Assembly: GCA_963631415.1 (NCBI GenBank)
Contig: CAVGQS010000016.1
Coordinates: 1-22,740 of the forward strand
DNA length: 22,740 nucleotides
Origin: UBA6382 sp963631415
Lineage (GTDB): Bacteria > Bacteroidota > Bacteroidia > Bacteroidales > Bacteroidaceae
Direction of reading: 5' to 3'
Below the pieces are notes generated by a model. It did not search any database and was not told where the DNA came from. It saw only the letters and a list, made by a program, of their open reading frames with translations. Below, piece by piece: positions 12,431 to 20,920 of the stretch. Position 1 is the stretch's first letter, and each line of letters opens with the position of its first letter. A program made the position numbers and the translations under genes.

Positions 12431-15268
12431 ATGGACTACAATTTTAACGAAATTGAGAAGAAGTGGCAGCAGAGGTGGAAAGAGCAGAACACCTACCGCG
12501 TCACCGAGGACCAGAACAAGCCCAAATACTACGTGCTGAACATGTTTCCCTATCCCAGCGGCGCAGGACTGCACGTGGGACACCCCCTGGGCTACATCGC
12601 CAGCGACATCTACGCGCGCTACAAGCGCCAGAAAGGTTTTAATGTGCTGAACCCTATGGGCTATGACGCCTACGGACTGCCCGCCGAGCAATATGCCATA
12701 CAGACCGGACAGCACCCGGAGAAGACCACATTTCAAAACATAGACCGCTACCGCAGTCAGCTGGACAAGATAGGCTTCAGCTTTGACTGGAGCCGCGAGG
12801 TGCGCACCTGCTCGCCCGACTACTACCACTGGACACAGTGGGCCTTCCAGAAAATGTTCAACTCCTTCTACTGCAACAAGTGCCAGAAGGCGCAGCCCAT
12901 CTCCAAACTCGTGGAGCACCTTGAGACGAAGGGCACCGAGGGGCTCGACGTGGCGCAGTCGGAGGATCTCACCTTCACCGCCGACGAGTGGAAGGCTATG
13001 GACGAGCGGCAGAAGAGCCAGACGCTGATGAACTACCGCATCGCCTTCCTTGGCGAGACGATGGTGAACTGGTGCCCCAAGCTCGGAACCGTGCTCGCCA
13101 ACGACGAGGTGGTGGACGGAGTGAGCCTCAGAGGCGGCTATCCCGTGGAGCAGAAGAAGATGAGGCAGTGGTGCCTGCGCGTCAGCGCCTACGCCCAGCG
13201 CCTGCTCGACGGTCTGGACACCATAGAGTGGAGCGACTCCATCAAGGAGACCCAGCGCAACTGGATAGGCCGCTCAGAAGGAACCGAGGTGGAATTCAAA
13301 ATTGCCGATTCCAACGAGACATTTACCATCTTCACCACCCGCGCCGACACCATGTTTGGCGTCACCTTTATGGTGCTGGCTCCCGAGAGCGACCTCGTGG
13401 CCAAAGTGACGACCGAGGAGCAGAAGGCTGAGGTGGAGAAATACCTTAACTACGTGAAGGGACGCACCGAGCGCGAGCGCCAGATAGACCACAAGGTGAC
13501 GGGCGTCTTCTCGGGCGCCTACGCCATCAACCCGTTCACCGGCGAGAAGAACCCCATCTGGATAAGCGAATATGTGCTGGCAGGCTACGGCACTGGCGCC
13601 ATCATGGCGGTGCCTGCCCACGACAGTCGTGACTACGCCTTCGCCAAGCACTTCAACCTGCCGATTATTCCGCTGATTGAGGGCGCCGACGTGAGCGAAG
13701 AGAGCTATGACGCAAAGGAAGGCATCGTGGCCAACTCGCCGCGCAAGGGAGTGAAACCCTACATAGACTTCTCGCTTAACGGACTGACCGTGAAGGAGGC
13801 CATCGCCGCCACCAAGGTCTACGTGAAGGAGCACCACATAGGACGCGTGAAGGTAAACTACCGCCTTCGCGACGCCATCTTCAGCCGCCAGCGCTACTGG
13901 GGCGAGCCGTTCCCCGTGTACTACAAGGACGGCATCCCGCAGATGATACCCGAGGAGTGCCTGCCGATAACCCTGCCGCAGGTGGAGAACTTCCTGCCTA
14001 CCGAGACAGGCGAGCCGCCGTTGGGCAACGCCCAGATTTGGGCTTGGGACGAGAGCAACAAGCAGGTGGTGGACAAGAAACTGATTGACAACAAGACCGT
14101 GTTCCCCATAGAACTCTACACCATGCCGGGCTTTGCCGGTTCGTCGGCCTACTACCTGCGCTATATGGACCCCCACAACGACAAGGCGCTGGTGGACAAA
14201 AGCGCCGATGAATACTGGCAAAACGTGGACCTCTACATAGGAGGTTCGGAGCACGCTACGGGCCACCTTATATATAGCCGCTTCTGGAACAAGTTCCTCC
14301 ACGACCTGGGAGTGAGCTGCAAGGAAGAGCCGTTCCAGAAACTCGTGAACCAAGGCATGATACAGGGCCGCTCCAACTTTGTGTACCGCATAAAGGACAC
14401 CAACACCTTTGTGTCATACGGCCTCAAGAACCAATATGACACCACCCCCATCCACGTGGACGTGAACATCGTGAGCAACGACCAGCTCGACGTGGAGGCC
14501 TTCAAGTCTTGGCGCCCCGAATACGCCGACGCTGAGTTTGTGCTCGAGGACGGCAAGTACATCTGCGGCTGGGCCATCGAGAAGATGTCGAAGAGTATGT
14601 TCAACGTGGTAAACCCCGACTACATAGTGGAGCGCTACGGAGCCGACACCCTGCGCCTCTACGAAATGTTTCTGGGCCCGATAAACCAGTCGAAGCCCTG
14701 GGACAGCAACGGCATAGACGGCTGCTCGCGCTTCCTGCGCAAGGTATGGGGCCTCTTCTACAACCGCGAGGGCGGGCTCACCGTGACCGACAGCGAGCCA
14801 AGCCGCGACAGCCTTAAGAGCATCAACAAACTGATACAGAAGGTAAGCCAGGACATAGAGAACTACTCTTACAACACGTCAATAAGCGCATTTATGATAT
14901 GCGTAGGCGAGCTGGCGCAGCAGAAGTGCACATCGCGCACGGTGCTTGAACAGCTGGTGGAACTGCTCGCTCCCTTTGCGCCCCACATCTGCGAAGAGCT
15001 TTGGGAAACACTCGGCCACACCACTACCGTGTGTAACGCCCCCTGGCCTGAGGTAAACGAGGAATATCTGAAGCAGGACACCGAGACCATAAGCATCTCC
15101 TTCAACGGCAAGACGCGCTTCACTATGGACTTCGCTCCCGACACCGCCAAGGATGACATCGTGGCGGCTGTGATGGCGTCGGAGAACACTGCGAAATACA
15201 TTGACGGCAAGCAGATTGTCAAGACTATCGTAGTGCCTCACCGCATCGTCAATATCGTGGTGAAGTAG
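12431..15268 (+). CDS. leuS: Leucyl-tRNA synthetase
   Basis: The class I synthetase charges tRNA-Leu in the cytoplasm. The 945-residue protein has the HIGH-type motif HVGH at about 48-51 (PSGAGLHVGHPLGY). The CP1 editing domain has TTRADTMFGVTFMVLAPES and GTGAIMAVPAHDSRDYAFA, with the Asp and Thr-rich sites needed for proofreading. KMSKS is at about 718-722, after a leucine-specific insertion, and an anticodon-binding helical domain follows. It is about 85 residues longer than the Escherichia coli enzyme; part of the excess is a segment at about 158-200 (KLVEHLETKG to LMNYR) in the zinc-domain region, as I expect for Bacteroidota. The YitT gene follows after 38 bases and may be co-transcribed. 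Confidence 0.97.
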   Translation: MDYNFNEIEKKWQQRWKEQNTYRVTEDQNKPKYYVLNMFPYPSGAGLHVGHPLGYIASDIYARYKRQKGFNVLNPMGYDAYGLPAEQYAIQTGQHPEKTTFQNIDRYRSQLDKIGFSFDWSREVRTCSPDYYHWTQWAFQKMFNSFYCNKCQKAQPISKLVEHLETKGTEGLDVAQSEDLTFTADEWKAMDERQKSQTLMNYRIAFLGETMVNWCPKLGTVLANDEVVDGVSLRGGYPVEQKKMRQWCLRVSAYAQRLLDGLDTIEWSDSIKETQRNWIGRSEGTEVEFKIADSNETFTIFTTRADTMFGVTFMVLAPESDLVAKVTTEEQKAEVEKYLNYVKGRTERERQIDHKVTGVFSGAYAINPFTGEKNPIWISEYVLAGYGTGAIMAVPAHDSRDYAFAKHFNLPIIPLIEGADVSEESYDAKEGIVANSPRKGVKPYIDFSLNGLTVKEAIAATKVYVKEHHIGRVKVNYRLRDAIFSRQRYWGEPFPVYYKDGIPQMIPEECLPITLPQVENFLPTETGEPPLGNAQIWAWDESNKQVVDKKLIDNKTVFPIELYTMPGFAGSSAYYLRYMDPHNDKALVDKSADEYWQNVDLYIGGSEHATGHLIYSRFWNKFLHDLGVSCKEEPFQKLVNQGMIQGRSNFVYRIKDTNTFVSYGLKNQYDTTPIHVDVNIVSNDQLDVEAFKSWRPEYADAEFVLEDGKYICGWAIEKMSKSMFNVVNPDYIVERYGADTLRLYEMFLGPINQSKPWDSNGIDGCSRFLRKVWGLFYNREGGLTVTDSEPSRDSLKSINKLIQKVSQDIENYSYNTSISAFMICVGELAQQKCTSRTVLEQLVELLAPFAPHICEELWETLGHTTTVCNAPWPEVNEEYLKQDTETISISFNGKTRFTMDFAPDTAKDDIVAAVMASENTAKYIDGKQIVKTIVVPHRIVNIVVK

Positions 15269-15306
15269 GGACACTGAAACAAGAGCAAAATTCACGCAGA
15301 GACAGC

Positions 15307-16194
15307 ATGATACAGCTTCACTTAAGCCTGAAAAGCACCGCGCACGATTTCTTCTACATAATGGTAGGCACGTTCATCTATGCCGCCGGTTATGTGTTCT
15401 TCCAGTTGCCCTATCACCTCGTGCCGGGCGGCACGTCGGGCGCGGCGGCGTTGATTTACTACACCACGGACGTGCCAGTGCAATACACCTATTGGGCGTT
15501 CAACGTGGTTCTGCTAGGCGTAGCCCTCAAGTTTTTGGGATTCAAGTTTCTCATCAACACAATCTTCGGCGTTGTCAGCCTCGGCAGTTTCATGGCCCTG
15601 TTTCAGTGTGTGATGCCCCTCGACGCGCAGCACCACTTCGCCCACATATTAGACAATACCTTCATGTCGTGCCTCATCGGTGCGGCACTTGAGGGCGCAG
15701 GACTTGCCGTGGTGTTCATCAACAACGGCTCGACTGGCGGCACCGACATCATAGCAGCTGTGGTCAACAAGTTCCGCGACATGAGTCTGGGACAGGTCAT
15801 CGTGTGCACGGACTTCTGCATCGTCACAAGCGGCTACTTCATCTTCCACGACATCAATCTGCTCGTCTACAGCTACATCACCCTCATCGTGACCACCGTC
15901 ACCCTCGACTATGTGGTCAGCAACAGGCGGCAGTCAGTGCAGTTCTTCATCGTGTCAGAGAAGCACGAGGAAATATCGCGCATCATAGCCTCGACAGGCA
16001 GGGGCGTCACCGTGATTTCGGGCACCGGCTGGTACACCAAGCAGGAGCGCAAGATACTCATTGTGCTGGTGCGCAGGCGCGAAAGCCCCCTCGTCTTCAG
16101 AATCATCAAGCAGACCGACCCCAAGGCTCTGGTGTCGCAAACCAAGGTCATCGGAGTCTTCGGCAACGGCTTTGACCACATCAAGGCGAGGTGA
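15307..16194 (+). CDS. YitT family membrane protein (DUF161 plus DUF2179)
   Basis: The 295-residue inner-membrane protein has about five to six hydrophobic segments between residues 15 and 200 (for example FFYIMVGTFIYAAGYVFF and LLVYSYITLIVTTVTLDYVV). It also has the family motif LVPGGTSGAAALIYY and its internal repeat VFINNGSTGGTDIIAAVVNK. A cytoplasmic C-terminal DUF2179 domain follows (about 212-290; FFIVSEKHEEISRIIASTGRGVTVISGTGWYTKQ). The two repeated GG[ST]xG motifs suggest a transporter-like fold made of inverted repeats, but the substrate is not known. The position between leuS and rdgB looks like operon convenience. Confidence 0.88.
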   Translation: MIQLHLSLKSTAHDFFYIMVGTFIYAAGYVFFQLPYHLVPGGTSGAAALIYYTTDVPVQYTYWAFNVVLLGVALKFLGFKFLINTIFGVVSLGSFMALFQCVMPLDAQHHFAHILDNTFMSCLIGAALEGAGLAVVFINNGSTGGTDIIAAVVNKFRDMSLGQVIVCTDFCIVTSGYFIFHDINLLVYSYITLIVTTVTLDYVVSNRRQSVQFFIVSEKHEEISRIIASTGRGVTVISGTGWYTKQERKILIVLVRRRESPLVFRIIKQTDPKALVSQTKVIGVFGNGFDHIKAR

Positions 16195-16279
16195 CCGGCG
16201 CTTGGCCACGGCGGAAAGAAGAGCACAATAATATGCGCGGTTGAGCGTTTATACTTAACACTGATACAATATTATAGGT

Positions 16280-16864
16280 ATGTATAAAATTGTTTTTGCA
16301 ACCAACAACGACCACAAGCTGCGCGAGATAAGAGCCATCCTCAACGGGCGGGCGGAAGTGTTGAGCCTCAACGACATAGACTGCCATGCCGACATTCCAG
16401 AAACGGCAGACACCCTTGAAGGCAACGCTCTGATAAAGGCCCACTACGTATACGACAACTACGGGCTGGACTGCTTTGCCGACGACACGGGGCTGGAGGT
16501 GGAGGCCCTGGGCGGGGCTCCGGGCGTACACACCGCACGCTATGCTACCGACGGCCACGACACCCAAGCCAACATGCGCAAACTGCTCAAGGAGATGGAG
16601 GGCGCGACAAACCGCAAGGCGCGGTTCCGCACCGCCATTGCGCTCATTCAGGGCGGCAAAGAGACCATGTTCAGCGGCCAGGTCGACGGATATATCTCTA
16701 CCGAACCCCTCGGCGAGGACGGCTTCGGCTACGACCCCGTGTTCATGCCCGAAGAGACCGGAAAGACCTTTGCGCAGCTGGGAGAAGACTTCAAAAACAA
16801 GATCAGCCACCGCGCACGAGCCGTTGCGCAGCTGATGAACTATCTCGACAAAGACAGACTATGA
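16280..16864 (+). CDS. rdgB: XTP/dITP diphosphatase (HAM1/RdgB)
   Basis: This enzyme hydrolyses deaminated purine nucleotides (XTP, ITP, dITP) to monophosphates and so keeps them out of DNA and RNA. The 194-residue protein has the N-terminal FATNNDHKLREI (6-17), TLEGNALIKA (45-54), FADDTGLEVEALGGAPGVHTARY (66-88; catalytic Asp at 68-69), GEDGFGYDPVFMP and the closing SHRARA. The length is typical. Its stop overlaps the start of the porZ-like gene (ATGA at 16861-16864), so the secreted protein behind it depends on rdgB transcription and translation. Confidence 0.95.
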   Translation: MYKIVFATNNDHKLREIRAILNGRAEVLSLNDIDCHADIPETADTLEGNALIKAHYVYDNYGLDCFADDTGLEVEALGGAPGVHTARYATDGHDTQANMRKLLKEMEGATNRKARFRTAIALIQGGKETMFSGQVDGYISTEPLGEDGFGYDPVFMPEETGKTFAQLGEDFKNKISHRARAVAQLMNYLDKDRL

Positions 16865-19161
16865 AAAAACTCTTCCTTACATTAGTGACGCTGGTGCTGT
16901 CGCTTGCCGCCGCCGGCAACGACTGGAACGCCTATATGTCCTACCATAACGTGACGAGCAATATTCCCGTAGGCAACAAAATCTACGCTTTGGCGGGCGG
17001 CAGCCTGTTTTCCTACACCTTTGGCGACAGCAAAGTGCAGACCTACTCCAAGTTCCTCGGACTGAGCGGAGCCAACATCACCAACATCGCCTACTGCGAG
17101 GAGGAGCAAGCCTTTCTGCTGGTCTACGACGACTACAACATCGACATTCTGGGCACCAACGACAGCATCACCAACATTCCACAATATAAGAACGCCTCGT
17201 TTTCTGACAAGACCATCAACGACGTGACCGTAATGGGGCACGAGGCCTTCCTGTCCACCTCTTTTGGCGTCATCGTCATCAACCTCAAGAAGGCAGAGTT
17301 CACCAACGTCTACGAACTGGGCACTAATGTCCGCACCGCCATTGGCGACGACGACAGAATCTTTGCGCGCGTGGCCGACGGCATACTGGCAGGCGACCGC
17401 TCCGACAACCTCCTCGACAAGTCAAACTGGAAGACTTGGAGCAGCACCTCGAAGCCTCTGCGCTTCATGAATTACAACGGCGGCGTCTACGCCCTCTACG
17501 GCGACGGCCTCTACGGCTTTGACACCGAGACGTTCAAGGTGCGCATGGTGTGTAAGGGCGTATACAGTAGTTTCTGCCCCTATGGCAAAAACCTCGTGCT
17601 GCAGAGCACCAGCAAGATAGGAGTGGTAGACGAGGACGAGAAGGCCACCATTACCGACATAAGCAACGACTTCGCCAGCCTGAGCAGCGACGGCACCTAC
17701 CTGTGGGCGTCGCGCAAGTCCAAAGGACTGCAGCCGTTCACTATCGACGCCGACACGCTCAAACCCGCCTCCGACCCAGTCATACCAAACAGCCCCATAA
17801 GGAACTATTTCTCAGACATACAGTACACCGACTACAACAAGCTGCTTGTGGCTGGAGGCGCGTTGTCCTACTACGGCAAGACCTACTATGAGGGAACCGT
17901 CATGTCCTACCAGGACGGGCTGTGGACCAACTTCAGCGAAGACAGCATCAGCAAGAAGACGGGAACGCCCTACATCAACATAACCTCTGTGGCTGAAGAC
18001 CCCAACGACCGCAACCACCACTTCGCGTCGTCGGCCGATGGCGGACTGTATGAGTACCGCAACGGCGTCTTCCAGAAACTTTACAATTGCGACAACTCAC
18101 CCATCTCCAGCATTTACCCCAACAACGCAAACCTGCGCTTGCGCTACAACCGCCTCACGGGCGCCAAGTATGACACCAAGGGCAACCTATGGATGTTCAA
18201 CAACCTGGTGGACACCGTGGTGCGCGTGCTCACGCCCGACATGAAGTGGAAGAGCTTCTATTTGGAAAGCATCAAGGAGTACCCCACTTTCGACCACTAC
18301 ATCTTTGACAGCCGCGGCTGGGTGTGGATGACTCACCGCCGCTGGGCAGGAACCTACAGCGCCGGCATCGCCTGCCTCAACTACAACGGGACACTCGACA
18401 ACAAGGCCGACGACAAATTCACCTTCTGCACCACTTTCACCAACCAGAACGGCACCACTACAACTATCAGCCTGCTGTATAACGCCGTGTTTGACCAGAA
18501 CGACCAGCTGTGGATAGCCACCGACCAAGGCATCTTCGTGCTCGAAAAGCCCAGCAATATCTTCTCTTCCAGTGTGACGTTCAGGCAACCGCTCGTGCCG
18601 CGCAACGACGGAACCAACTACGCCGACTACCTGCTTGAGGGCGTGGCGGTGAGGACAATCGTCGTTGACGGAGCAAACCGCAAGTGGATAGGCACCGACA
18701 ACAACGGGCTCTACCTCGTGTCGGAAGACGGCACGGAGATACTGGAGCACTTCACGATGGAAAACTCCCCCCTGCTCTCCGACTGCATCCTCTCGCTCGC
18801 CATCAGTCCGGTTGACGGCCTGCTCATGATAGGCACCGACCTGGGCCTCGTGTCCTACCGCGCCGACGCCACGCCTCCTGCCGAGACACTCTCAGAGAGC
18901 AACATCAAGGTGTTCCCCAATCCCGTGCGGCCCGAATATGAAGGAAAGATACGCGTCACGGGCTTTGTCAAGGATTCTGACGTCAAGATTACCACCGCCA
19001 CCGGCATGGTTGTGACCCAGGGCACTTCGCTTGGCGGCACCTTCGTGTGGGACGGCTGCGACAGCCAGGGCAAGCGCGTGGCCACGGGCGTATACTACGT
19101 CGTTGGCTCTGACTCTGAGGGCAAAAACGGAGTCGTCGCCAAGGTCTTGGTGGTGAAATAA
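16861..19161 (+). CDS. porZ: PorZ-like type IX secretion beta-propeller protein
   Basis: The 766-residue exported protein has a signal peptide (MKKLFLTLVTLVLSLAAAG). It then has repeats of the two-component-regulator propeller type, ending in strings such as DQLWIATDQGIFVL, RKWIGTDNNGLYLV and DGLLMIGTDLGLVSY, which fold as beta-propellers. The last 85 or so residues are a type IX secretion sorting domain: IKVFPNPVRPEYEGKIRV, then the DVKI strand, WDGCDSQGKRVATGVYYV and a final KVLVVK. Length and order match PorZ of Porphyromonas gingivalis (about 776 residues), a surface protein of the attachment complex that modifies and anchors type IX cargo with A-LPS. The start overlaps rdgB by four bases. 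No other type IX gene is in the window. A generic propeller protein with a sorting domain is the alternative. Confidence 0.82.
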   Translation: MKKLFLTLVTLVLSLAAAGNDWNAYMSYHNVTSNIPVGNKIYALAGGSLFSYTFGDSKVQTYSKFLGLSGANITNIAYCEEEQAFLLVYDDYNIDILGTNDSITNIPQYKNASFSDKTINDVTVMGHEAFLSTSFGVIVINLKKAEFTNVYELGTNVRTAIGDDDRIFARVADGILAGDRSDNLLDKSNWKTWSSTSKPLRFMNYNGGVYALYGDGLYGFDTETFKVRMVCKGVYSSFCPYGKNLVLQSTSKIGVVDEDEKATITDISNDFASLSSDGTYLWASRKSKGLQPFTIDADTLKPASDPVIPNSPIRNYFSDIQYTDYNKLLVAGGALSYYGKTYYEGTVMSYQDGLWTNFSEDSISKKTGTPYINITSVAEDPNDRNHHFASSADGGLYEYRNGVFQKLYNCDNSPISSIYPNNANLRLRYNRLTGAKYDTKGNLWMFNNLVDTVVRVLTPDMKWKSFYLESIKEYPTFDHYIFDSRGWVWMTHRRWAGTYSAGIACLNYNGTLDNKADDKFTFCTTFTNQNGTTTTISLLYNAVFDQNDQLWIATDQGIFVLEKPSNIFSSSVTFRQPLVPRNDGTNYADYLLEGVAVRTIVVDGANRKWIGTDNNGLYLVSEDGTEILEHFTMENSPLLSDCILSLAISPVDGLLMIGTDLGLVSYRADATPPAETLSESNIKVFPNPVRPEYEGKIRVTGFVKDSDVKITTATGMVVTQGTSLGGTFVWDGCDSQGKRVATGVYYVVGSDSEGKNGVVAKVLVVK

Positions 19162-19270
19162 GCCAAGCCGGCGACCGCTGCTTTTCGCCATTGTCAAGAG
19201 TGCTGCCTTCATGCGCCTCTTGCGGCGCCGCCTCGCCCTTTTGGGAAATCTTGCGTAAAAGAAGCCAATT

Positions 19271-19304
19271 TTTGCGCCAATTCAAAAACCTTTAGGTATA
19301 TTTG
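19271..19304 (+). promoter_or_regulatory. Promoter of the lamin-tail lipoprotein gene
   Basis: TTTG at 19271-19274 is followed after 22 bases by TATATTTG at 19297-19304, a close match to the Bacteroidota promoter with the same spacing as the DUF4488 promoter. The ATG is 25 bases past the -7 element. Confidence 0.7.
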
Positions 19305-19329
19305 CACTATCATCAAACATTTCCACATC

Positions 19330-19824
19330 ATGACAAGATTCTGCAACATAGCGTTTTTCGCGGCAATCGCCCTGGTTGCCACTGGTCTTGGCAGCTGCCA
19401 GCAGCGCCATCTCGACGGCGAGGGCATAGTCATCAACGAAGTCTGCGGCAAGGACAACGACGGGCTTGAGTGGATTGAGATAGGCAACGCCTCCGACAAG
19501 AGCATCAACCTCAAGGGCTACAAACTGTGGAAGATGGACACCGAGGGCATCGACAAGAAACTCTACAACTTCCCCGACACCACGCTGGCGCCCCACACCC
19601 TCTTCACCATCAACGCAGAAGACCTCCGCGCCCGCATCCCCTACAAGAAAGCCGTCATCGTGGAGCTCTACAATGCCAACGAAGACCTGATAGACAGCTT
19701 TGACAGCAGCGAAGACCTCGACGTCGAGTCCCACCCCCTGGGAGGCAGCTACGCCCGCATCCCCAACCTCACGGGCGAGTGGACAGTCACAAACCACGCT
19801 ACGTGGGAGGAAGCGAACAAATAA
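19330..19824 (+). CDS. Small lipoprotein with a lamin-tail domain
   Basis: The 164-residue protein has a lipoprotein signal peptide with lipobox LGSC (Cys23 lipidated), so it is probably envelope-anchored. The rest (about 32-160) is a lamin-tail domain (LTD), an immunoglobulin-like fold. It is seen in IVINEVCGKDNDGLEWIEIGNASDKSINLKGYKLW, then TLAPHTLFTINAED, AVIVELYNANEDLIDSFD and the closing HPLGGSYARIPNLTGEWTVTNHATWEEAN, typical of bacterial LTD modules. In bacteria LTDs often accompany nucleases or surface proteins; here the domain stands alone. Binding or scaffolding at the cell surface is inferred. Monocistronic, with its own promoter. Confidence 0.82.
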   Translation: MTRFCNIAFFAAIALVATGLGSCQQRHLDGEGIVINEVCGKDNDGLEWIEIGNASDKSINLKGYKLWKMDTEGIDKKLYNFPDTTLAPHTLFTINAEDLRARIPYKKAVIVELYNANEDLIDSFDSSEDLDVESHPLGGSYARIPNLTGEWTVTNHATWEEANK

Positions 19825-19905
19825 CGGCATTACTTCAAGAACCTTCTGCTTGCTCGCCAACAAGAGGATGTCTGTCTCTGTTTCATTAAGAAAAACTACA
19901 ATTGT

Positions 19906-20139
19906 ATGGACACGCAAAACAACGACACATACCGGCACGTCCACTTCGCAGTGATGGCAATAGAGAGCGGAGCCAAAAATCTGGGCATTTCAGGCAAAGA
20001 CATGCACGACCGTTTGAAGAAGCAGGGACTGATACACAACCGTCTCTTCAAGCGATATGACGAACTGCACACCCAAAGTCTGCAGTGGGTTGCCGACGAC
20101 ATAAGCGAAACACTACTAAACTGGGAGGCAGAACCATGA
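19906..20139 (+). CDS. DUF3791 protein, putative antitoxin
   Basis: The 77-residue helical protein matches what I know of DUF3791: an N-terminal helix (HVHFAVMAIESGAKNLGISGKDMHDRLKKQGLI), then YDELHTQSLQWVADDISETL, which corresponds to the family's Y-x-x-LHT ... DI pattern. DUF3791 genes commonly sit beside DUF3990 genes. The ATG has no Shine-Dalgarno sequence; TACAATTG just before it is only a partial -7 match. The stop overlaps the start of the DUF3990 gene (ATGA at 20136-20139), the tight coupling usual for toxin-antitoxin pairs. A role as antitoxin or specificity partner is inferred from this arrangement. Confidence 0.75.
   Translation: MDTQNNDTYRHVHFAVMAIESGAKNLGISGKDMHDRLKKQGLIHNRLFKRYDELHTQSLQWVADDISETLLNWEAEP
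20123..20128 (+). promoter_or_regulatory. Shine-Dalgarno sequence before the DUF3990 gene
   Basis: GGGAGG lies seven bases before the ATG at 20136, inside the end of the DUF3791 gene. It supports the short start over in-frame upstream starts. Such sites are unusual in Bacteroidota. Confidence 0.5.
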
Positions 20140-20639
20140 CAACATTATTTCATGGGTCATACACGGAGGTGAGCGCCCCGCTAGTCAAGTTGGGAAGGAC
20201 CAAGGTAGACTTTGGGCAAGGCTTCTATCTCACCAAAATGCAAGCACAAGCAGAAGCGTGGGCTAAAGTGATTTCTGAAAGGCGGAAAAGAGCGAAAGCC
20301 GTAGTTTCTGTATTCACGTTTGACTTGGAGGGAGCGCGGACCGGCAACTATCGCATAAAGACATTCGACACCTACAACCTCGAGTGGCTTGACTATGTCA
20401 TAGACTGCCGTAGGGGCGGCAGCCAGCAAAAGCAATACGATATTGTGGAAGGCGGCGTGGCAAACGACAATGTCATCGACACAGTGGAAGATTACGAAAA
20501 CGGAATTATCACAGCCGAGCAAGCCTTGGGACAGTTGAAATATAAAGCGGTGAACCATCAGCTTTGCATTCTCAACCAAGATGTTGTGGACAAGTACCTG
20601 ACGTTTGTTTCGTCAACAACCGTAACGGAGGAGGACTAA
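20136..20639 (+). CDS. DUF3990 protein, putative ADP-ribosyltransferase-fold toxin
   Basis: The 167-residue protein has features of an ADP-ribosyltransferase fold. It has an early His-Gly (LFHGSY, His6-Gly7), then DFGQGFYLT (25-33) with Tyr31 followed by the helix KMQAQAEAWAKVISERR. A late LKYKAVNHQLCILN segment offers Gln142 as a possible third active-site residue, in the style of His-Tyr-Glu/Gln enzymes. DUF3990 is, to my knowledge, grouped with that fold, but activity here is inference. The central part (NYRIKTFDTYNLEWLDYVIDCRRG, YDIVEGGVANDNV) is also family-typical. The start at 20136 is preceded by GGGAGG seven bases upstream, a real Shine-Dalgarno sequence that is rare in this phylum. 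A transferred toxin or defence effector is the likely reading. Confidence 0.75.
   Translation: MTTLFHGSYTEVSAPLVKLGRTKVDFGQGFYLTKMQAQAEAWAKVISERRKRAKAVVSVFTFDLEGARTGNYRIKTFDTYNLEWLDYVIDCRRGGSQQKQYDIVEGGVANDNVIDTVEDYENGIITAEQALGQLKYKAVNHQLCILNQDVVDKYLTFVSSTTVTEED
20627..20634 (+). promoter_or_regulatory. Shine-Dalgarno sequence before the third cassette gene
   Basis: GGAGGAGG lies eight bases before the ATG at 20643, at the end of the DUF3990 gene. It partly encodes Glu-Glu codons, so chance is possible, but its distance is ideal for a ribosome binding site. Confidence 0.45.
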
Positions 20640-20642
20640 GCT

Positions 20643-20852
20643 ATGAGAGACAACGTGTTATGGCGCAAGCAAAGCCGCATCATCACGCTTCTGGCTGAGA
20701 CACTGCATATCAGTGCGGAACGCGCCCTCGATTTGTTTTATTCCACGGAGGTTTACCAGCAGCTGACCAACCCCAGGTCTGGTCTGCAACTGATGAGCGA
20801 CCAGTATATACTCGAAGACCTCATCAACGAGTTGAGGCAACAGAATGGTTAG
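20643..20852 (+). CDS. Small helical DUF3791-like protein, putative second antitoxin
   Basis: The 69-residue protein starts three bases after the DUF3990 stop. It is predicted all-helical: RIITLLAETLHISAERALDLFYSTEVYQQL, a turn with GLQLMSDQ, then YILEDLINELRQQ. The order of helix, IS/ALDLF, GL and final YI-x-DL resembles the first cassette protein, so it may be a diverged DUF3791 relative, but I cannot confirm the family by eye. Small proteins of this kind recur next to DUF3990 genes. It has a strong Shine-Dalgarno sequence upstream. It could be a second antitoxin, or the true one, with the other acting as an adaptor. Confidence 0.65.
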   Translation: MRDNVLWRKQSRIITLLAETLHISAERALDLFYSTEVYQQLTNPRSGLQLMSDQYILEDLINELRQQNG

Positions 20853-20920
20853 CCAATAACCGTTGTTCCATAAAATAGGAAGTTGAAAGAGGCAGGTTGA
20901 GCCAGTGTTATGTGTGCGGC

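Noticed and set aside
13274..14353. 359-codon minus-strand open frame inside leuS
   Set aside because: The plus strand is unmistakable LeuRS with editing-domain motifs; the antisense product shows only His/Val/Leu-rich shadow sequence.
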